From Mycoplasma collis ATCC 35278 (GTDB taxonomy: Bacteria; Bacillota_I; Bacilli_A; Mycoplasmatales; Metamycoplasmataceae), in NCBI RefSeq assembly GCF_000701825.1, contig NZ_JNJY01000005.1, forward strand, positions 18,814 to 58,008: a DNA stretch of 39,195 nucleotides, in the 5' to 3' direction. This document shows positions 27,478-38,581 of the stretch, piece by piece. Position numbers and translations under genes: made by a program. The notes under the pieces are model-generated. The model saw nothing but the letters and a program-made list of their open reading frames with translations, made no database searches and was not told where the DNA came from. The stretch's first letter is position 1. The number at the start of each line of letters is the position of its first letter.

Positions 27478-30414
27478 TTAATTTAATTGATCTTTTAATA
27501 GTTCTTTGGCTTTAGATATCTCTACGCTAAAAAAGGAAGTAACACCTCTTTTTTGCATTGTAGCCCCAAATAAATGATCCACTTTTGTCATAGTTCCATG
27601 ACGATGAGTTATTACTATGAATTGTGTTTTGTCTTTAAGAGATTGTAAAAATTCTGCATAACGAATAACATTAGCTTCATCAAGAGCAGCTTCAACTTCA
27701 TCTAATATACATAGTGGAATTGGTTTAGCTTTAATAATTGCAAATAAAAGTGAAATAGCAATAATTGCTTTTTCTCCTCCAGAAAATAATTTTAAGTTTT
27801 TAATTGTTTTTCCTGGTGGTTGGGCAAAAATTTCAATACCAGTTTCTAAAATATTTTCTGGATCGGAAAATTGTACTCTTGCATTTCCACCACCAAACAT
27901 TGACATAAATACATTTTTAAATTCTTTATTTACAACTTCAACTGTTTCTTGAATTTTATTAATAATAATTTTATCTAATTCAGCGATCGCTTCTAAAATA
28001 ATGTTTTTAGCATTTGATAATTCTTCTTCATTTGATTTTAATGAATTATATCTTTCTTGTTGTTCTTCAAATTCTTTAATTGAATCTAAATTTACATTTC
28101 CTAAAGCTTTAATATCTTTTTTAAGCTCTTCTACCATTTTTCTAGCATCATCAATATCAGATTCTAATTTATATGATTCTTGAGCATTTTCAAGTGTCAT
28201 TTGATAATGTTCAGTTAATCTTTTTTGATTTTGGTTAATTAAATAATTAGTTTTTTCTAAATTAGTTTCATTTTTGAAAATTTCATTATTTATTTTATAA
28301 ATGCTATTTTCAAGCTCATTTTTTTTATCTAAGTTAGGTTGAATTTTTAAATTTAAATCATGAATTCTTGATTTTTTAACTTTAACATCAAGTTCTAATT
28401 GGTTTTTAACTATTTCTAATTTAACTATTTGTTCGCTTAATTCATCAATTTGATTCATTTCTAATTCACTTGTATTTATAAATGAAAATTTGAGTTTTAG
28501 CTCTTCAACTTTATCCATTAAAATAGCTCTTTTATTTCTAGTTTCTTTAAGGCTATCATTAAATTCATTAATTGAAGATAAAAGCATATTTTTTTGTTGT
28601 AAAATTGTTTGTTCTTTTAACTCTAAAGTCTTTTTTTGTTCAGTTAATAAAGGGATTTTAGCTTCTAATTCATTAATTTCATAATCTAATTTCAATAAAT
28701 TATTTTGCTTATCATTTTTTGATCCACCTGATAAAACTCCTCCAGCTCTAATAACATCACCATCAAGTGAAACAACCATATATTTTAGTTGTACCAATTT
28801 TGATAATCTATTAGCATCTTCGATTGTTCTAGCAACAATTACATTACCTAATAAATATTGTTTAAGTTTTTCAAATTCATTTTTAGTATTAACTAATTCA
28901 TTAGCCATTGCAATAAAGCCTTTTTGGGTTTTTAGCGCCATTAAATGATCGCTTCTAATTTCTTTAGAACTAATAGAAGAAAGAGGAATAAATGTAGCTC
29001 ATCCAGCTTTATTTTGCTTCAAAAAATTAATAGCATTAACAGCAGTTTCAGAATTATCAACAACTATATGTTGCAAAGCATTAGCTAAAATAGTTTCAAT
29101 TGCAGTTGCAAATTCAGGATCGGTTTTAATTAAATCAACTACCGCACCTTTTAGCCCTTTAAATAATGATGCATGTTCTAGAATTACTTTTGTTCCTTTA
29201 AATAAATTGCTTTTATTATTTTTATAATCTTGCAAAATTTTTAATTTCGCTTTAGATGATTCTAAAATAGTGAAAATTTTTTGTTTTTCATTATTTGCAT
29301 TAATTAAATTAAATTCTATTTCTTTGATTTTAGAACTAAAACCTTCAATATCATTTTCAATTTTTTGTTCATAAAAACGATATTCTTTTATTTTAATATT
29401 ACTTTGATTTATTTCACTTTGAATATTTTGCGCTTGTTCTTGCGGAGTTGTTTCAATAAGGCCATCTATAATATCTTGTCTTCTTTGATTAATTTTAGTT
29501 TGTCTTATTTCTAAACTGTGTAATTCATTTGTAATTTGTCTTAGTTTTGTTTCTAATTTTTCAGTTTCTAATTCAAGTGTTAATTTACTATCGCTAGTTT
29601 GTTTAAAATTAGAATTAATTAATTCTCTTTCTAGTTCAAGTTCTTGTTTTATTTCTTTGGCTTTTTCTAGATCTTCAACTAATTGTTTAATTTTAGCATT
29701 ATAAAAAATTAAATCTTCAGCTAAAAGACCAACCTCAATTGATTTTAAAGCATCATTTTTTTCAATAAATAATTTAGCTTTTGTTGCTTGTTTTTCTAAT
29801 GATGATAATCTTTTTTCAATTTCATTAATAATAAGTCTAATTTTATCAAGTGCTTCATCAGTAGATTCTAATTTTTTTAAAGCTTCATTTTTTCTCGTTT
29901 TATATATAGAAGTTCCAGCTGCTTCTTCAATAATAGCTCTTCTATGTTCCGGTGAAGCTTCCGCTATATCACTAATAGTTCCTTGCGAAATGATAGCTAA
30001 TGAAGATTTGGAAATTCCAGATTCCATTGCAATTTCTTTAATATCACGATATCTAGCTAATTCGCCGTTAATATAATATTCATTCCCAGCTTTGCCACGG
30101 TGTAAAACTCTAGAAATAGTAAAAAAATCATGCGGAATTGAAACAGCTTTATCTCTATTATCAAAAGTTAATATAACTTCAGCTTTATTAAGTTCTCTTA
30201 CTGTTTTAGAACCAGCAAAAATAACATCTTCCATTTTATCACCACGTAAAGCTTTGGAAGATTGTTCACCTAAAACCCATTTAATAGCATCATTAATATT
30301 TGATTTCCCTGAACCATTAGGCCCAATAATTCCAACAACCCCACCTGTAAAATTTAAAACTACTCGATCAGCAAATGATTTAAAACCTTGTGCTTCGACT
30401 TTAATTAACTTCAT
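27478..30414 (-). CDS. smc: Chromosome segregation protein SMC
   Basis: SMC dimers with ScpAB compact and separate the chromosome. The 978-residue protein has the N-terminal ATP head with Walker A (GPNGSGKSN), a long coiled coil (about 165-400), and a hinge including GLKGAVVDLI and IVVDNSETAVNAINFL. A second coiled coil follows, then the C-terminal head with the signature LFSGGEKAIIAISLLFAI and Walker B PLCILDEVEAALDEAN. One TGA Trp in the hinge (28996-28998, KAGWATFIPL) joins what would otherwise look like two genes. Its start overlaps the rnc end by 14 bases. It is the last gene of the asp23-fakA-plsX-rnc-smc operon, the Firmicute order with the intervening fab genes missing. Confidence 0.96.
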
Positions 30415-31069
30415 ATTTTAACCTCTCTAGTGCATTAATAGCAGCATTTGTTTCAGCTTCTTTTTTACTTTTACCACTGCCTCTTCCATAAATTTGTTCT
30501 TCAAAAATTACTTTAGATTCAAAATTAGTTTCATTTCAAATTGTTTTATATGTTGCTGTTTTTTTGGTAGAACCTTGAAAATATTCTTGAAGTAGCGATT
30601 TTGGATCTTTAACAATTTGCTTGTTATTTTCAAATAATTTATAAAGTGTTTCTTTTAAAAAAAATTCTAATTTTTCTTCACCTTGATCTAAAAAAATAGC
30701 GCCACATAAAGCTTCAAATAAATCAGCATTTACTTTTGGATTATCTAAAATCTCTAATGATCCTTTCGAAATTTTTAAATAACTATTTAATTTTAAATTA
30801 TGTGCAATTTTTGCAAGTGCATTTGTATTTACAATTTTCGATCTTTGAATAGTTGCATCACCTTCATTTATTAAAGGTGATGAATTATAAATTAATAAAC
30901 TTGTTTTAAAATTAATTAAAGCATCTCCTAAAAATTCTAATATTTCATAATGAGGAGTGTTTTTATTTTCATTGCTATATGTTTTATGAGTAAAAGCTTG
31001 GATATAAAGTTCAATTTTATTTGGAATAATGTTAATTTTTTTTAATAATTCATTAATTTTGCTGTTCAT
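30401..31069 (-). CDS. rnc: Ribonuclease III
   Basis: RNase III cuts double-stranded RNA in rRNA precursors and some mRNAs. The 222-residue protein has the catalytic signature HYEILEFLGDALI and second-site acidic residues in ADLFEALCGAIFLDQG. A C-terminal dsRNA-binding domain (about 150-220) contains DPKSLLQEYFQ and GSGKSKKEAETNAA. A TGA Trp at 30536-30538 joins the two parts. It overlaps plsX by 17 bases upstream and smc by 14 bases downstream, so translation is probably coupled. Confidence 0.95.
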
Positions 31070-32060
31070 CTAATTTAACCATTTCAGTTTTTAATTTATC
31101 TAAAATTTTACTTTCAATTGCAATTTTAATTTGATTAAAAGCTCCTTTGTAAGCTTTAAAATCGGATGAGCCATGAGCTTTAATAACGATTCCATTTATC
31201 CCTATCACTCAAGCTGCTCCTACATTACGATAATCAAATTTTTCTTTAATTTCAGTAAAAGCTTTTTTTAAACCTAGAGCAAAAATTTTTCTTCAAAATG
31301 TTTGGGTTATTTTAGTTTTTATTAATTTAGATAAATTTAAAACAGTTCCTTCAAGTGCTTTTAGAGTTAAATTTCCACTATATCCATCAGCTAAAACAAT
31401 ATCGGTATCTAGGCTAAATATATTTCTAGTTTCGATAAAACCTTGATAATTTACTATATTATTATTTTCTAGTAAAACATTTGCTTTTTGATGAAATTCA
31501 AAACCTTTATCTTTTTCTGTTCCAATATTAATTAATCTACAAATAGGTTGTTTTTTGTTAAAAAGATTTTGACTAAAAATTGTGGCAATAATAGCTCATT
31601 GTTCTAAATATTCTGCTTTTGTCTCTAAATTAGCTCCTGCATCTAATAAAAGAAAAAATTCATTATTATTCATTTTAGGAATCATCGGCATAAAAGCAGG
31701 TCTTAAAACATTTTGTAATCTTTTTAATTTCATAGTCGCAAGTGTTAAATAAGCTCCTGAATCTCCAGAAGATAACACTGCATCTACTTTATTATTAGCT
31801 AAAAGTTCAATAGCTTGTGACATTGAAGTTTTTTTCCTTAAAATTTCTCTTAAATTAACATTAGTTTTAGGAACAACATCTTTAACATCATAAATTTCAA
31901 TATTTGGGTGATCTTTAATTAAAAATTTATCAATTTCATTTTTATCACCAACCAAGATTACATTATAGTCACTATTATTTTTCACAAAATCAAGTGCAGC
32001 ATTTATTCCATGTTGCAATCCATTATCGTTTTGCATTAAATCAAAAGCAATTTTTTTCAT
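31053..32060 (-). CDS. plsX: Phosphate acyltransferase PlsX
   Basis: PlsX makes acyl-phosphate, the acyl donor for the first step of phospholipid synthesis. Paired with the fatty-acid kinase gene next to it, it suits a cell that takes up host fatty acids. The 335-residue protein begins MKKIAFDLMQNDNG, a form of the family IAVDAMGGD start, followed by SSGDSGAYLTLATM, LLDAGAN, NIGTEKDKG and DIVLADGYSGNLTLKALEG. A TGA Trp follows EYLEQ. It starts on the last base of the fakA stop (TAATG) and overlaps rnc at its end. The usual GGD is replaced by QND at the N-terminus. Confidence 0.93.
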
Positions 32061-33694
32061 TATTCAACTCCTATTAAAAAGTGATAAGTTTTTTGCTCGC
32101 CATTTTTAATTTCAACTTCAATATCGTAATTTTCTTCAACATAATCAGCAATTTCTTTAGCATCACTTTTAGTTGCATCTATTCCATAATAAATTGTAAT
32201 CAAATCAAAGGAAAAATTACTATTTTCATTCATTAAAATTTCAATAGAATTAATAGCTGCTTCAACATAATTAGAAACAGAAGTTACAATTTTATTGTTT
32301 AATATTCCGATAAAATTGTTATTTTTTACTTTTATACCATCAATTTTAACGTCACGATTAGCTTGAGTTATTTCGATTGTATTAATTGATTTAATAGCAT
32401 CTTCCATTAATTCTTTATTTTCTTTTCAACTTATTTCTTCACTGAAATTTAAAATGGCATTAATTCCTTGGATTGGTGTTTTGCTTGGAATAATAATAAC
32501 ATTTTTGTTTGTAACAGTTTGCACAGCTTGCTGCGCACTTAAAATAATATTTGAATTATTAGGTAATAAAAAAATGTTTTTTGAATCAACTTGTTCAATT
32601 GCATCTAATATGTTTTTAATTGAAGGATTATTAGTTTGGCCTCCTTCAATAATAAAATGAGCACCATATTCTTTCATTACATTAATAATTCCTTGTCCAG
32701 TATTACAAGAAATAACAGCGTTTTTTAATTTTTTATTTACTTGTTGATTTTGAGAAATAATTTTTGAATTATTAGCTTGTTCAACCATATTATCAATTTT
32801 GATTTTATTAAATTCACCAAATGATTGTAAATTATTTAAAATTTTACCAGGTTTTAAAGCGTGGCAGTGCACTTTTACAATATCTTCATCTTGAACAACA
32901 ACTAATGAAGATGATAAGTTTTCAATTTTATTTATAAGTGTTTGCTTATTAAATTTTTTAGGTTTATTTAACTGAATGATAACTTCTGTGCAATAACCAA
33001 ATTCTCCATCATAAACTTCATTATCGCTAACAAAATTTTCAACATTTTCAGCAACTTGCGAAATTTCTACAGGCTGATTAATTAAATATTTATACATTCC
33101 TTCAAGAATTAAATAAAACCCTTCCCCACCAGAATCAGTTACATTTACTTCTTTTAAAATCGGTAATAAATTAGGAGTATTATTACAACTTTTTTTAGCT
33201 GCTTCAATTGCGATTTTAAATAAACTTTCAATATCAGTATTAGGAGTAACAGTTTTCTCTAATTCTTCTGTGGTTTCTCTGATAATTGTTAAAATTGTTC
33301 CTTCAACAGGTTGTAAAACAGCTTCGTATGCCTTTTTTGTTGCATTTGAAAAAGCTTCAACAACTTGGAAATTATTAGCATTTTTTTTATTTTTAAAATA
33401 TTCAGAAAATCCCCTAAAAATTTGTGATAAAATTACACCAGAATTTCCTCTTGCTCCAATTAACATACTTTTAGAGATTAAATTAGAAACTTCTCCTAAA
33501 TCATCAAAATTTTTATTTATTAAATTTTGTGATGCTGAACTAACGGTAGATGCCATATTTGTACCAGTATCACCATCAGGAACAGGAAAAACATTTAAAG
33601 CATTGATTTTTTCTTTGTTATTTTGCAAATTATTTGAACCTGAAATAAGCATTTGAGCAAAAATATCAGCTGTTAAAATTTTAAGTTTTTTCAT
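32060..33694 (-). CDS. fakA: Fatty acid kinase A (DAK2/YloV family)
   Basis: FakA phosphorylates FakB-bound fatty acids, feeding exogenous fatty acids to PlsX/PlsY. The 544-residue protein has the N-terminal DAK2 kinase domain (NVFPVPDGDTGTNM, LIGARGNSGVILSQ, PVEGTILTIIRE, VTDSGGEGFYLILEG), a middle domain (HCHALKPGKIL, ISCNTGQGI) and a C-terminal DegV-like domain (IFLLPNNSNIILSAQQA, IPSKTPIQGINAIL). A TGA Trp (32423-32425) joins the last 115 residues. It sits between the Asp23 gene (1-base gap) and plsX (1-base overlap). No fakB is in the window. Confidence 0.93.
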
Positions 33695-33695
33695 T

Positions 33696-34007
33696 TTAAT
33701 TAACTCCTTTGATATGAATATTTAAAACCGAAATTTTAAAATTATTTTTTTTTGCATAATATTTTACAACAGTCGCAATTTCTTTTACAATAGTTTTAGC
33801 ATTAACGGTTTGTAAAATAATAATTGCTAAATTAATAATAACTTCATTATTTTGTTGAATTTTATTTATTGCGTTATATCATAATTTTTTTTCTAATGGT
33901 CCTGAATAAACTGAAAATTCATCAGCATTAAGATGGCTAAATCCATAAATACCAGCTATCATTGAAATTTTATCTAAAATTTTTTTTTCAAAATTGTCAA
34001 AATTCAT
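33696..34007 (-). CDS. Asp23/Gls24-family protein (YloU-like)
   Basis: This is a 103-residue cytoplasmic protein of the DUF322/Asp23 family. It contains ISMIAGIYGFSHLNADEF, a middle EVIINLAIIILQTVNAKTIVKEI strand-helix unit and a C-terminal ISVLNIHIKGV, where family members read VxxVNVxVxGV. A TGA Trp follows EKKL. It is immediately upstream of fakA, as yloU is upstream of yloV in Bacillus, and has a strong Shine-Dalgarno (GAGGAG). In Staphylococcus the family is linked to the cell envelope and FakA partners; the role here is inferred from linkage. The 148-base gap to trpS holds the divergent promoters. Confidence 0.82.
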
Positions 34008-34107
34008 ATTTCTCCTCAAACAATTTAAAGCAGTAAATAAAAACATATTTTAATAAATTATTTAAATTTTAACAAATTTTTTAATTATTAATTTTAATTA
34101 AAGTGTT

Positions 34108-34113
34108 TATAAT
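34108..34113 (+). promoter_or_regulatory. -10 element of the trpS operon
   Basis: TATAAT lies 42 bases before ATG 34156 in the divergent gap with the asp23 gene. No T-box leader fits in the short distance, and no clear -35 is present. Confidence 0.5.
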
Positions 34114-34155
34114 ATTTAATATTAAAAAAAATATTAACTCTTTAATGGAAAAAAT

Positions 34156-35151
34156 ATGGTTATAAAAGATAGAATATTAACAGGTATAACGGCTACTGGA
34201 CAGCTAACAATTGGTAATTATATAGGCGCTATAAAAAATGCTTTAAATTTTCAAGAAAATTATCAATTAATTATTTTTGTCGCCGATTTACATGCATTAA
34301 CTTTACCAATTAAAAAAGAAGAATTACTTAAAAATAAAAAAGATATTTTTGCACTTTATTTAGCTTCTGGAATCGATCCTGAAAAAGCAATTGTTTTTTA
34401 TCAATCTGATGTAATAGAACATAGTGAAATGAATTGATATTGTTTAGTTAATACAACTTTAGGCGAACTTAATAGAATGACACAATTTAAAGAAAAATCG
34501 CAAAATATTAAAAATGATAATAAAACTAATTTAATTCCTACTGGATTGTTGATTTACCCCACACTTATGTCAGCTGATATTTTGCTTTACAATCCAAAAT
34601 TTATTCCAGTTGGTCAAGATCAAACCCAACATGTTGAATTGACTAGAAATATTGCTAACCGAATGAATAAAAAATATAATGCAAATTTAAACATTCCAAA
34701 AGTTGTAAATATGGAAATTGGTTCTAAAATTATGTCTTTAGTTGATCCTTCTAAAAAAATGTCTAAATCTGACATTAATAAAAATAGTTCGATTTTTTTA
34801 TTAGATGATCCTGAAATTGCTTATAAAAAAATTCAAAAATCAGTAACTGATTCTGAAAATAAAGTTTATTTTTCCACTGATAAACCTGGAGTGTCTAATC
34901 TTTTAACAATATATTGCTCTTTATTAAATATAACAATTGAAAAAGCTGAAGAAAAATTTAAAAACGCAAATTACAAAGAATTTAAAGATGAAGTTGGAAA
35001 TGTTGTGAAAGAATTTTTAATAGATTTACAAAAAAAATATCACTATTTTATAGAAAAGATTGATATTTATGCTGAACAAGGAAGAAAAAAAGCACAAAAA
35101 ATAGCTTTTGAAACAATTTCAACTATTAAAAAAGGAATAGGTCTAAAATAA
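34156..35151 (+). CDS. trpS: Tryptophanyl-tRNA synthetase
   Basis: TrpRS charges tRNA-Trp; in this code it must supply both UGG- and UGA-reading tRNAs. The 331-residue class I enzyme has the HIGH-type motif region TGQLTIGNYIGA (TIGN), ADLHALT, NTTLGELNRMTQFKEKS, the GQDQTQHVELTR binding region and KMSKS (SKKMSKSD). TGA (34435-34437) reads as Trp within NWYCLVNT. Its TAA shares a base with the thrS ATG (TAATG), so the two are co-translated. Confidence 0.96.
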
Positions 35152-36893
35152 TGAAATTTAATAAAAATTTAAACCATACTGCTAGCCATCTTTTAGCTAG
35201 TGCTGTTGTAAAATTATATCCTGATGTAAAATTAGGTTTTGGCCCTGCAACAAACGAAGGTTTTTATTATGATTTTAGTTTTAAAAATCCAATAAATGAT
35301 CAAGATTTAGCGAAAATTGAAAAAATGATGCATAAATTAGCATCAGGTGGTTATAAGGTTAAACAAACATTTGGAGAAAATTATAATTTTGATACTAAAC
35401 CTTTTAAAAAAGAGCTTTATGACGAAATAAAAGCAAGTGGTAAAATAGCTACTTTTTATTCATTAATCAACCCTTCGAATAATGAAATTTTATTCGAAGA
35501 TCTTTGTGTTGGTTCTCATATTGAGAGTGTTTCAAATCTTAAGCATTTTAAAATATTATCTTTAGCAGGTGCTTATTGAAGAGGTAAGGTTGAAAATGAA
35601 CAACTAACAAGAATTTATGGTACAGCTTGAGAAACTAAAGAAGAATTAGAACAATTTTTAACAATTCTCAAAGAAAGAAAAGAAAGAGATCATAGAAAAA
35701 TTGGTAAAGAGTTAAATATTTTTACTTTTTCTAATTATTTTGGACAAGGTTTTCCTATTTGACTTCCTGATGGTATGAAAATTAAAAATGCAATTGAAAA
35801 TTTAGTGTTAAAACTAGATAAAAAATATGGTTTTCAAGAAGTTTTAACTCCACATTTTGGAACAAAGCAATTATATGAAACTTCAGGTCATTTAGAACAT
35901 TATAAAGAAGATATGTTCAAAACTATTCAAATGGATAATGAAGAGTTAATTGCAAGACCAATGACTTGTCCTCATCATATAATTTTATTTGATAAAAATA
36001 AAAAAAGTTATAATGATTTACCTTTAAGATATTCAGAACAATCAAGATTATATCGTTATGAAAAATCAGGGGCATTAACAGGACTTGAAAGAGTTAGAGC
36101 AATGGATTTAACCGAAGGTCATGTTTTTGTAACTAAAAATCAAATTGTAAGTGAATTTAAAAATCTTTATGCAATGATTAAAGAGATTTTAAAACTATTT
36201 AAAATTCAAATTGATTATGTTTCTTTTTCAAAACGTGATCCTGAAAATAAAGAAAAATTTTATGATGATGAAAATATGTGAAATAATGCCGAAACTGATT
36301 TAAAACAAGTTTTAGATGATTTAAAAATTAAATATGTAGAAAAAGTTGGTGAAGCTGCATTTTACGGGCCGAAAATAGATTTTCAAATCAAAACAGCTTT
36401 AAATCATGAAATAACATTATCAACTTTACAATTAGATTTTCTTTTACCTCAAAGATTTAATATTTCATTTATAAATAAAAATAATGAAAAAGAAATTCCA
36501 ATTTTAATTCATAGAGGACTTATCGGGACTTATGAAAGATTTATATCAATTTTATTAGAACAAACAAAAGGAGTTCTACCATTTTGATTAAGTCCTAAAC
36601 AATTTGTAGTTATTCCTATTGATAATAATAAACATTATAAATATGCAAATGAAATTTATAATGAGTTATTTAATTTAGAATTCAATGTAGAAATTGATAA
36701 AAGAGATGAAAGAATTAATAAAAAAATTAGAGAAGCACAAATTTCTAAAACTAAATATCAAATCATTATTGGTGATAATGAACTTGAAAATCGTATAATA
36801 AGTTTTAGAGAATATGGAAAAAACGAAACTAATGAAATTAAATTTGATAAATTTATTAAATTAATGTTAGAAAAAAGAAAAAATTATTATTAA
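35151..36893 (+). CDS. thrS: Threonyl-tRNA synthetase, lacking the TGS domain
   Basis: It attaches Thr to tRNA-Thr. The 580-residue enzyme begins directly at the editing domain: HTASHLL (HxxxH) and EDLCVGSH (Cys and His) are its zinc-type editing residues. The N-terminal TGS domain of about 60 residues in most bacterial enzymes is missing. The class II catalytic core has MTCPHH (zinc Cys), [17 protein letters not shown] (motif 2), EGHVFV (His) and [14 protein letters not shown] (zinc His and motif 3). An anticodon-binding domain (about 485-580) ends the protein. Several Trp are TGA (35577, 35628, 35760 region, 36279, 36586), so short frames do not reflect breaks. ATG 35151 overlaps the trpS stop, and no upstream frame could encode the missing domain. 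Confidence 0.93.
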
Positions 36894-36898
36894 AATTT

Positions 36899-37279
36899 AT
36901 GGATAAAAAAAATATATTTTTACATATTTTTTTGGTTTTTATTCCAGCGTTAATAATTTATTTTTTTCTTTCACCTGATATTTATAAAAAAGAAATTATT
37001 CCTTATTATTTTCTATTTTTAATAGCATTAGCTTATTTAATAGTTTTTTTCTTTTCAGCACTATTTTTTATTTTAATTAAAGTGCTTAAATTAAATTTTT
37101 TAAATTATAGTTTAACAATTGCTATTTGTTTTTTCTTAATAATAATTAGCTATCCATTAACTCTAAAAAATGAAAGAATATTAATTTTAATAAGGATATT
37201 ATTAATTTTTCTTTCGACTTTTAGTTTTATACCCATTTTTTTAATAACAAAATATATCGAACAAAGAAAGAGAAAATAA
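36899..37279 (+). CDS. Small four-helix membrane protein, unknown
   Basis: This is a 126-residue protein with four hydrophobic stretches (roughly 7-25, 37-62, 68-87 and 95-117) and a basic tail (EQRKRK). It has no signal cleavage site and no family motif I recognise. It starts 5 bases after the thrS stop and ends 1 base before the tpiA ATG, so it is certainly placed within an operon. Low sequence complexity (Phe/Ile/Leu) limits what can be inferred. Confidence 0.65.
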   Translation: MDKKNIFLHIFLVFIPALIIYFFLSPDIYKKEIIPYYFLFLIALAYLIVFFFSALFFILIKVLKLNFLNYSLTIAICFFLIIISYPLTLKNERILILIRILLIFLSTFSFIPIFLITKYIEQRKRK

Positions 37280-37280
37280 A

Positions 37281-38006
37281 ATGAAAACAAAATATATAAT
37301 TGGAAATTGAAAAATGAATAAAACATCAACTGAAACAAAAAATTTTATTGATGAATTTAATGAATTATACAAAATAAATAAAGATAAAATTCAAAATGTT
37401 AATTTTGCTATTGCAGCTCCTTTTGTTAATTTATTTTTATTTAATGAGAGTAAAATAGAATTTGCAGCTCAAAATATGTCGCAATTTGAAAAAGGCGCAT
37501 ATACTGGCGAAATATCAGCTAGTATGTTAAAAAATTTAAATACTAAATATGTTATTTTAGGTCATTCAGAAAGAAAAAGTTATTTTAATGAAAGTGATGA
37601 GATTATTAATAAAAAATTACATTTAGCTTTAGAAAATAACTTAATTCCTATTGTATGTATTGGAGAAACATTAGAACAATATGAAAATAACCAAACAAAA
37701 GAAGTTATATTAAATCAAATTAAAAAATCATTAAAAGGAATTAATGATTTTTCAAAAATTATTATTGCTTATGAACCAATATGAGCAATTGGTACAGGAA
37801 AAACAGCAAGCTCTAAATTAGCACAAGAAATGTGCCAATTTATAAGAGAAAACACAAGCAAAAATGCCATAATCCAATATGGTGGTTCAGTTTCTAGTGA
37901 AAATATCGCTGATTTAATGTCTCAAAATGATATAGATGGTGCATTGGTTGGTGGAGCTTCATTAGATGCTAAAAGTTTTATAAAACTATTAACATTAAAT
38001 AAATAA
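37281..38006 (+). CDS. tpiA: Triosephosphate isomerase
   Basis: TpiA interconverts dihydroxyacetone phosphate and glyceraldehyde-3-phosphate in glycolysis, the main energy pathway of sugar-fermenting mollicutes and consistent with the PTS gene here. The 241-residue barrel has GNWKMN (catalytic Lys), ILGHSERK (His electrophile), AYEPIWAIGTG (Glu base), and [11 protein letters not shown] with [10 protein letters not shown] (phosphate grip). Trp at codon 10 and in PIWAIG are TGA; without reading them the gene would look truncated. It follows the small membrane-protein gene by one base. Confidence 0.96.
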
Positions 38007-38027
38007 TATAATATTTAAATATATAAT
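38007..38027 (+). promoter_or_regulatory. Two overlapping-region -10 elements upstream of the yneF-like gene
   Basis: TATAAT occurs at 38007-38012 and 38022-38027, between tpiA and ATG 38056. AAAGGAAAGGG at 38040-38050 is the Shine-Dalgarno. Either element could give a separate transcript; no -35 is clear. Confidence 0.45.
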
Positions 38028-38055
38028 TTTAATATATTAAAAGGAAAGGGATTAT

Positions 38056-38352
38056 ATGATTAAACTTTTTACTAGTACAATAACTGAAAACACAAATACA
38101 GTTTATACCCATACAGCAGGCGGAGTTGGTCTTGGTGGTTGAATTGGAATTGTAATTGCAGTAGCTATTATTTTATTTTTAATAGGCGGAGTTTTAGGAT
38201 TGTTATTATCAAAAAGAAATTTTGAAAAACAATTAAAAGAAAATCCTCCTATTAGTGAAAAAATGGTTAGAGCTATGTTTTTACAAATGGGGAGAAAAGC
38301 ATCAGAAAAACAAATAAAAGCTGTTATGAGATCTGTTAAAAACGCCAAATAA
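38056..38352 (+). CDS. YneF/UPF0154-family membrane protein
   Basis: This is a 98-residue single-helix membrane protein. A short variable N-terminus with a Gly-rich turn (GGVGLGGW) leads into a membrane helix of about 25 residues. The conserved cytoplasmic tail NPPISEKMVRAMFLQMGRKASEKQI is the hallmark of the YneF family. Function in other bacteria is not established. The N-terminus is longer than the roughly 75 residues typical of the family. A strong terminator follows. Confidence 0.85.
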
Positions 38353-38377
38353 ACAAAATTAAAAAATTAAAAATCTT

Positions 38378-38409
38378 TTAGTGACTAAAAGATTTTTTTA
38401 ATGCTATTT
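38378..38409 (+). terminator. Terminator after the yneF-like gene
   Basis: AAAATCTTTTAG (38380-38391) pairs with CTAAAAGATTTT (38395-38406) around TGA and runs into T residues. It ends the trpS-to-yneF cluster. Confidence 0.85.
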
Positions 38410-38456
38410 TTCAAGTTATTTTATATTTATAATTCTAAAAAAAACACAAAATTTAT

Positions 38457-38486
38457 ATATAAAAAAGCTTTTTTTAACAAAAAAGC
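38457..38486 (-). terminator. Possible terminator downstream of hsdS
   Basis: On the minus strand GCTTTTTT pairs with AAAAAAGC (38467-38474 and 38479-38486) around a 4-base loop, followed by six T. It lies about 95 bases past the hsdS stop. Confidence 0.5.
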
Positions 38487-38549
38487 CATTCAAAAAAAGC
38501 AAGGAGAGTAATTCATAATATTCCCACTAAAAAATATTATTATTTAAGT

Positions 38550-38566
38550 AAAAAAAAAAAAAAAAA
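38550..38566. repeat. A17 homopolymer just downstream of hsdS
   Basis: Seventeen uninterrupted A lie 15 bases beyond the hsdS stop codon. It is the same kind and length of tract as at the two lipoprotein promoters, but here it is in a convergent 3' region, where length change would have no obvious effect. Confidence 0.7.
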
Positions 38567-38581
38567 TCTCAAAGAAATAAA

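Noticed and set aside
28942-28998. Split smc gene (two separate proteins)
   Set aside because: The only break is TGA at a Trp position in the hinge; the frame is continuous.
38103-38348. Minus-strand 81-codon frame opposite the YneF-like gene
   Set aside because: The plus strand carries the conserved YneF tail, a Shine-Dalgarno and a terminator.
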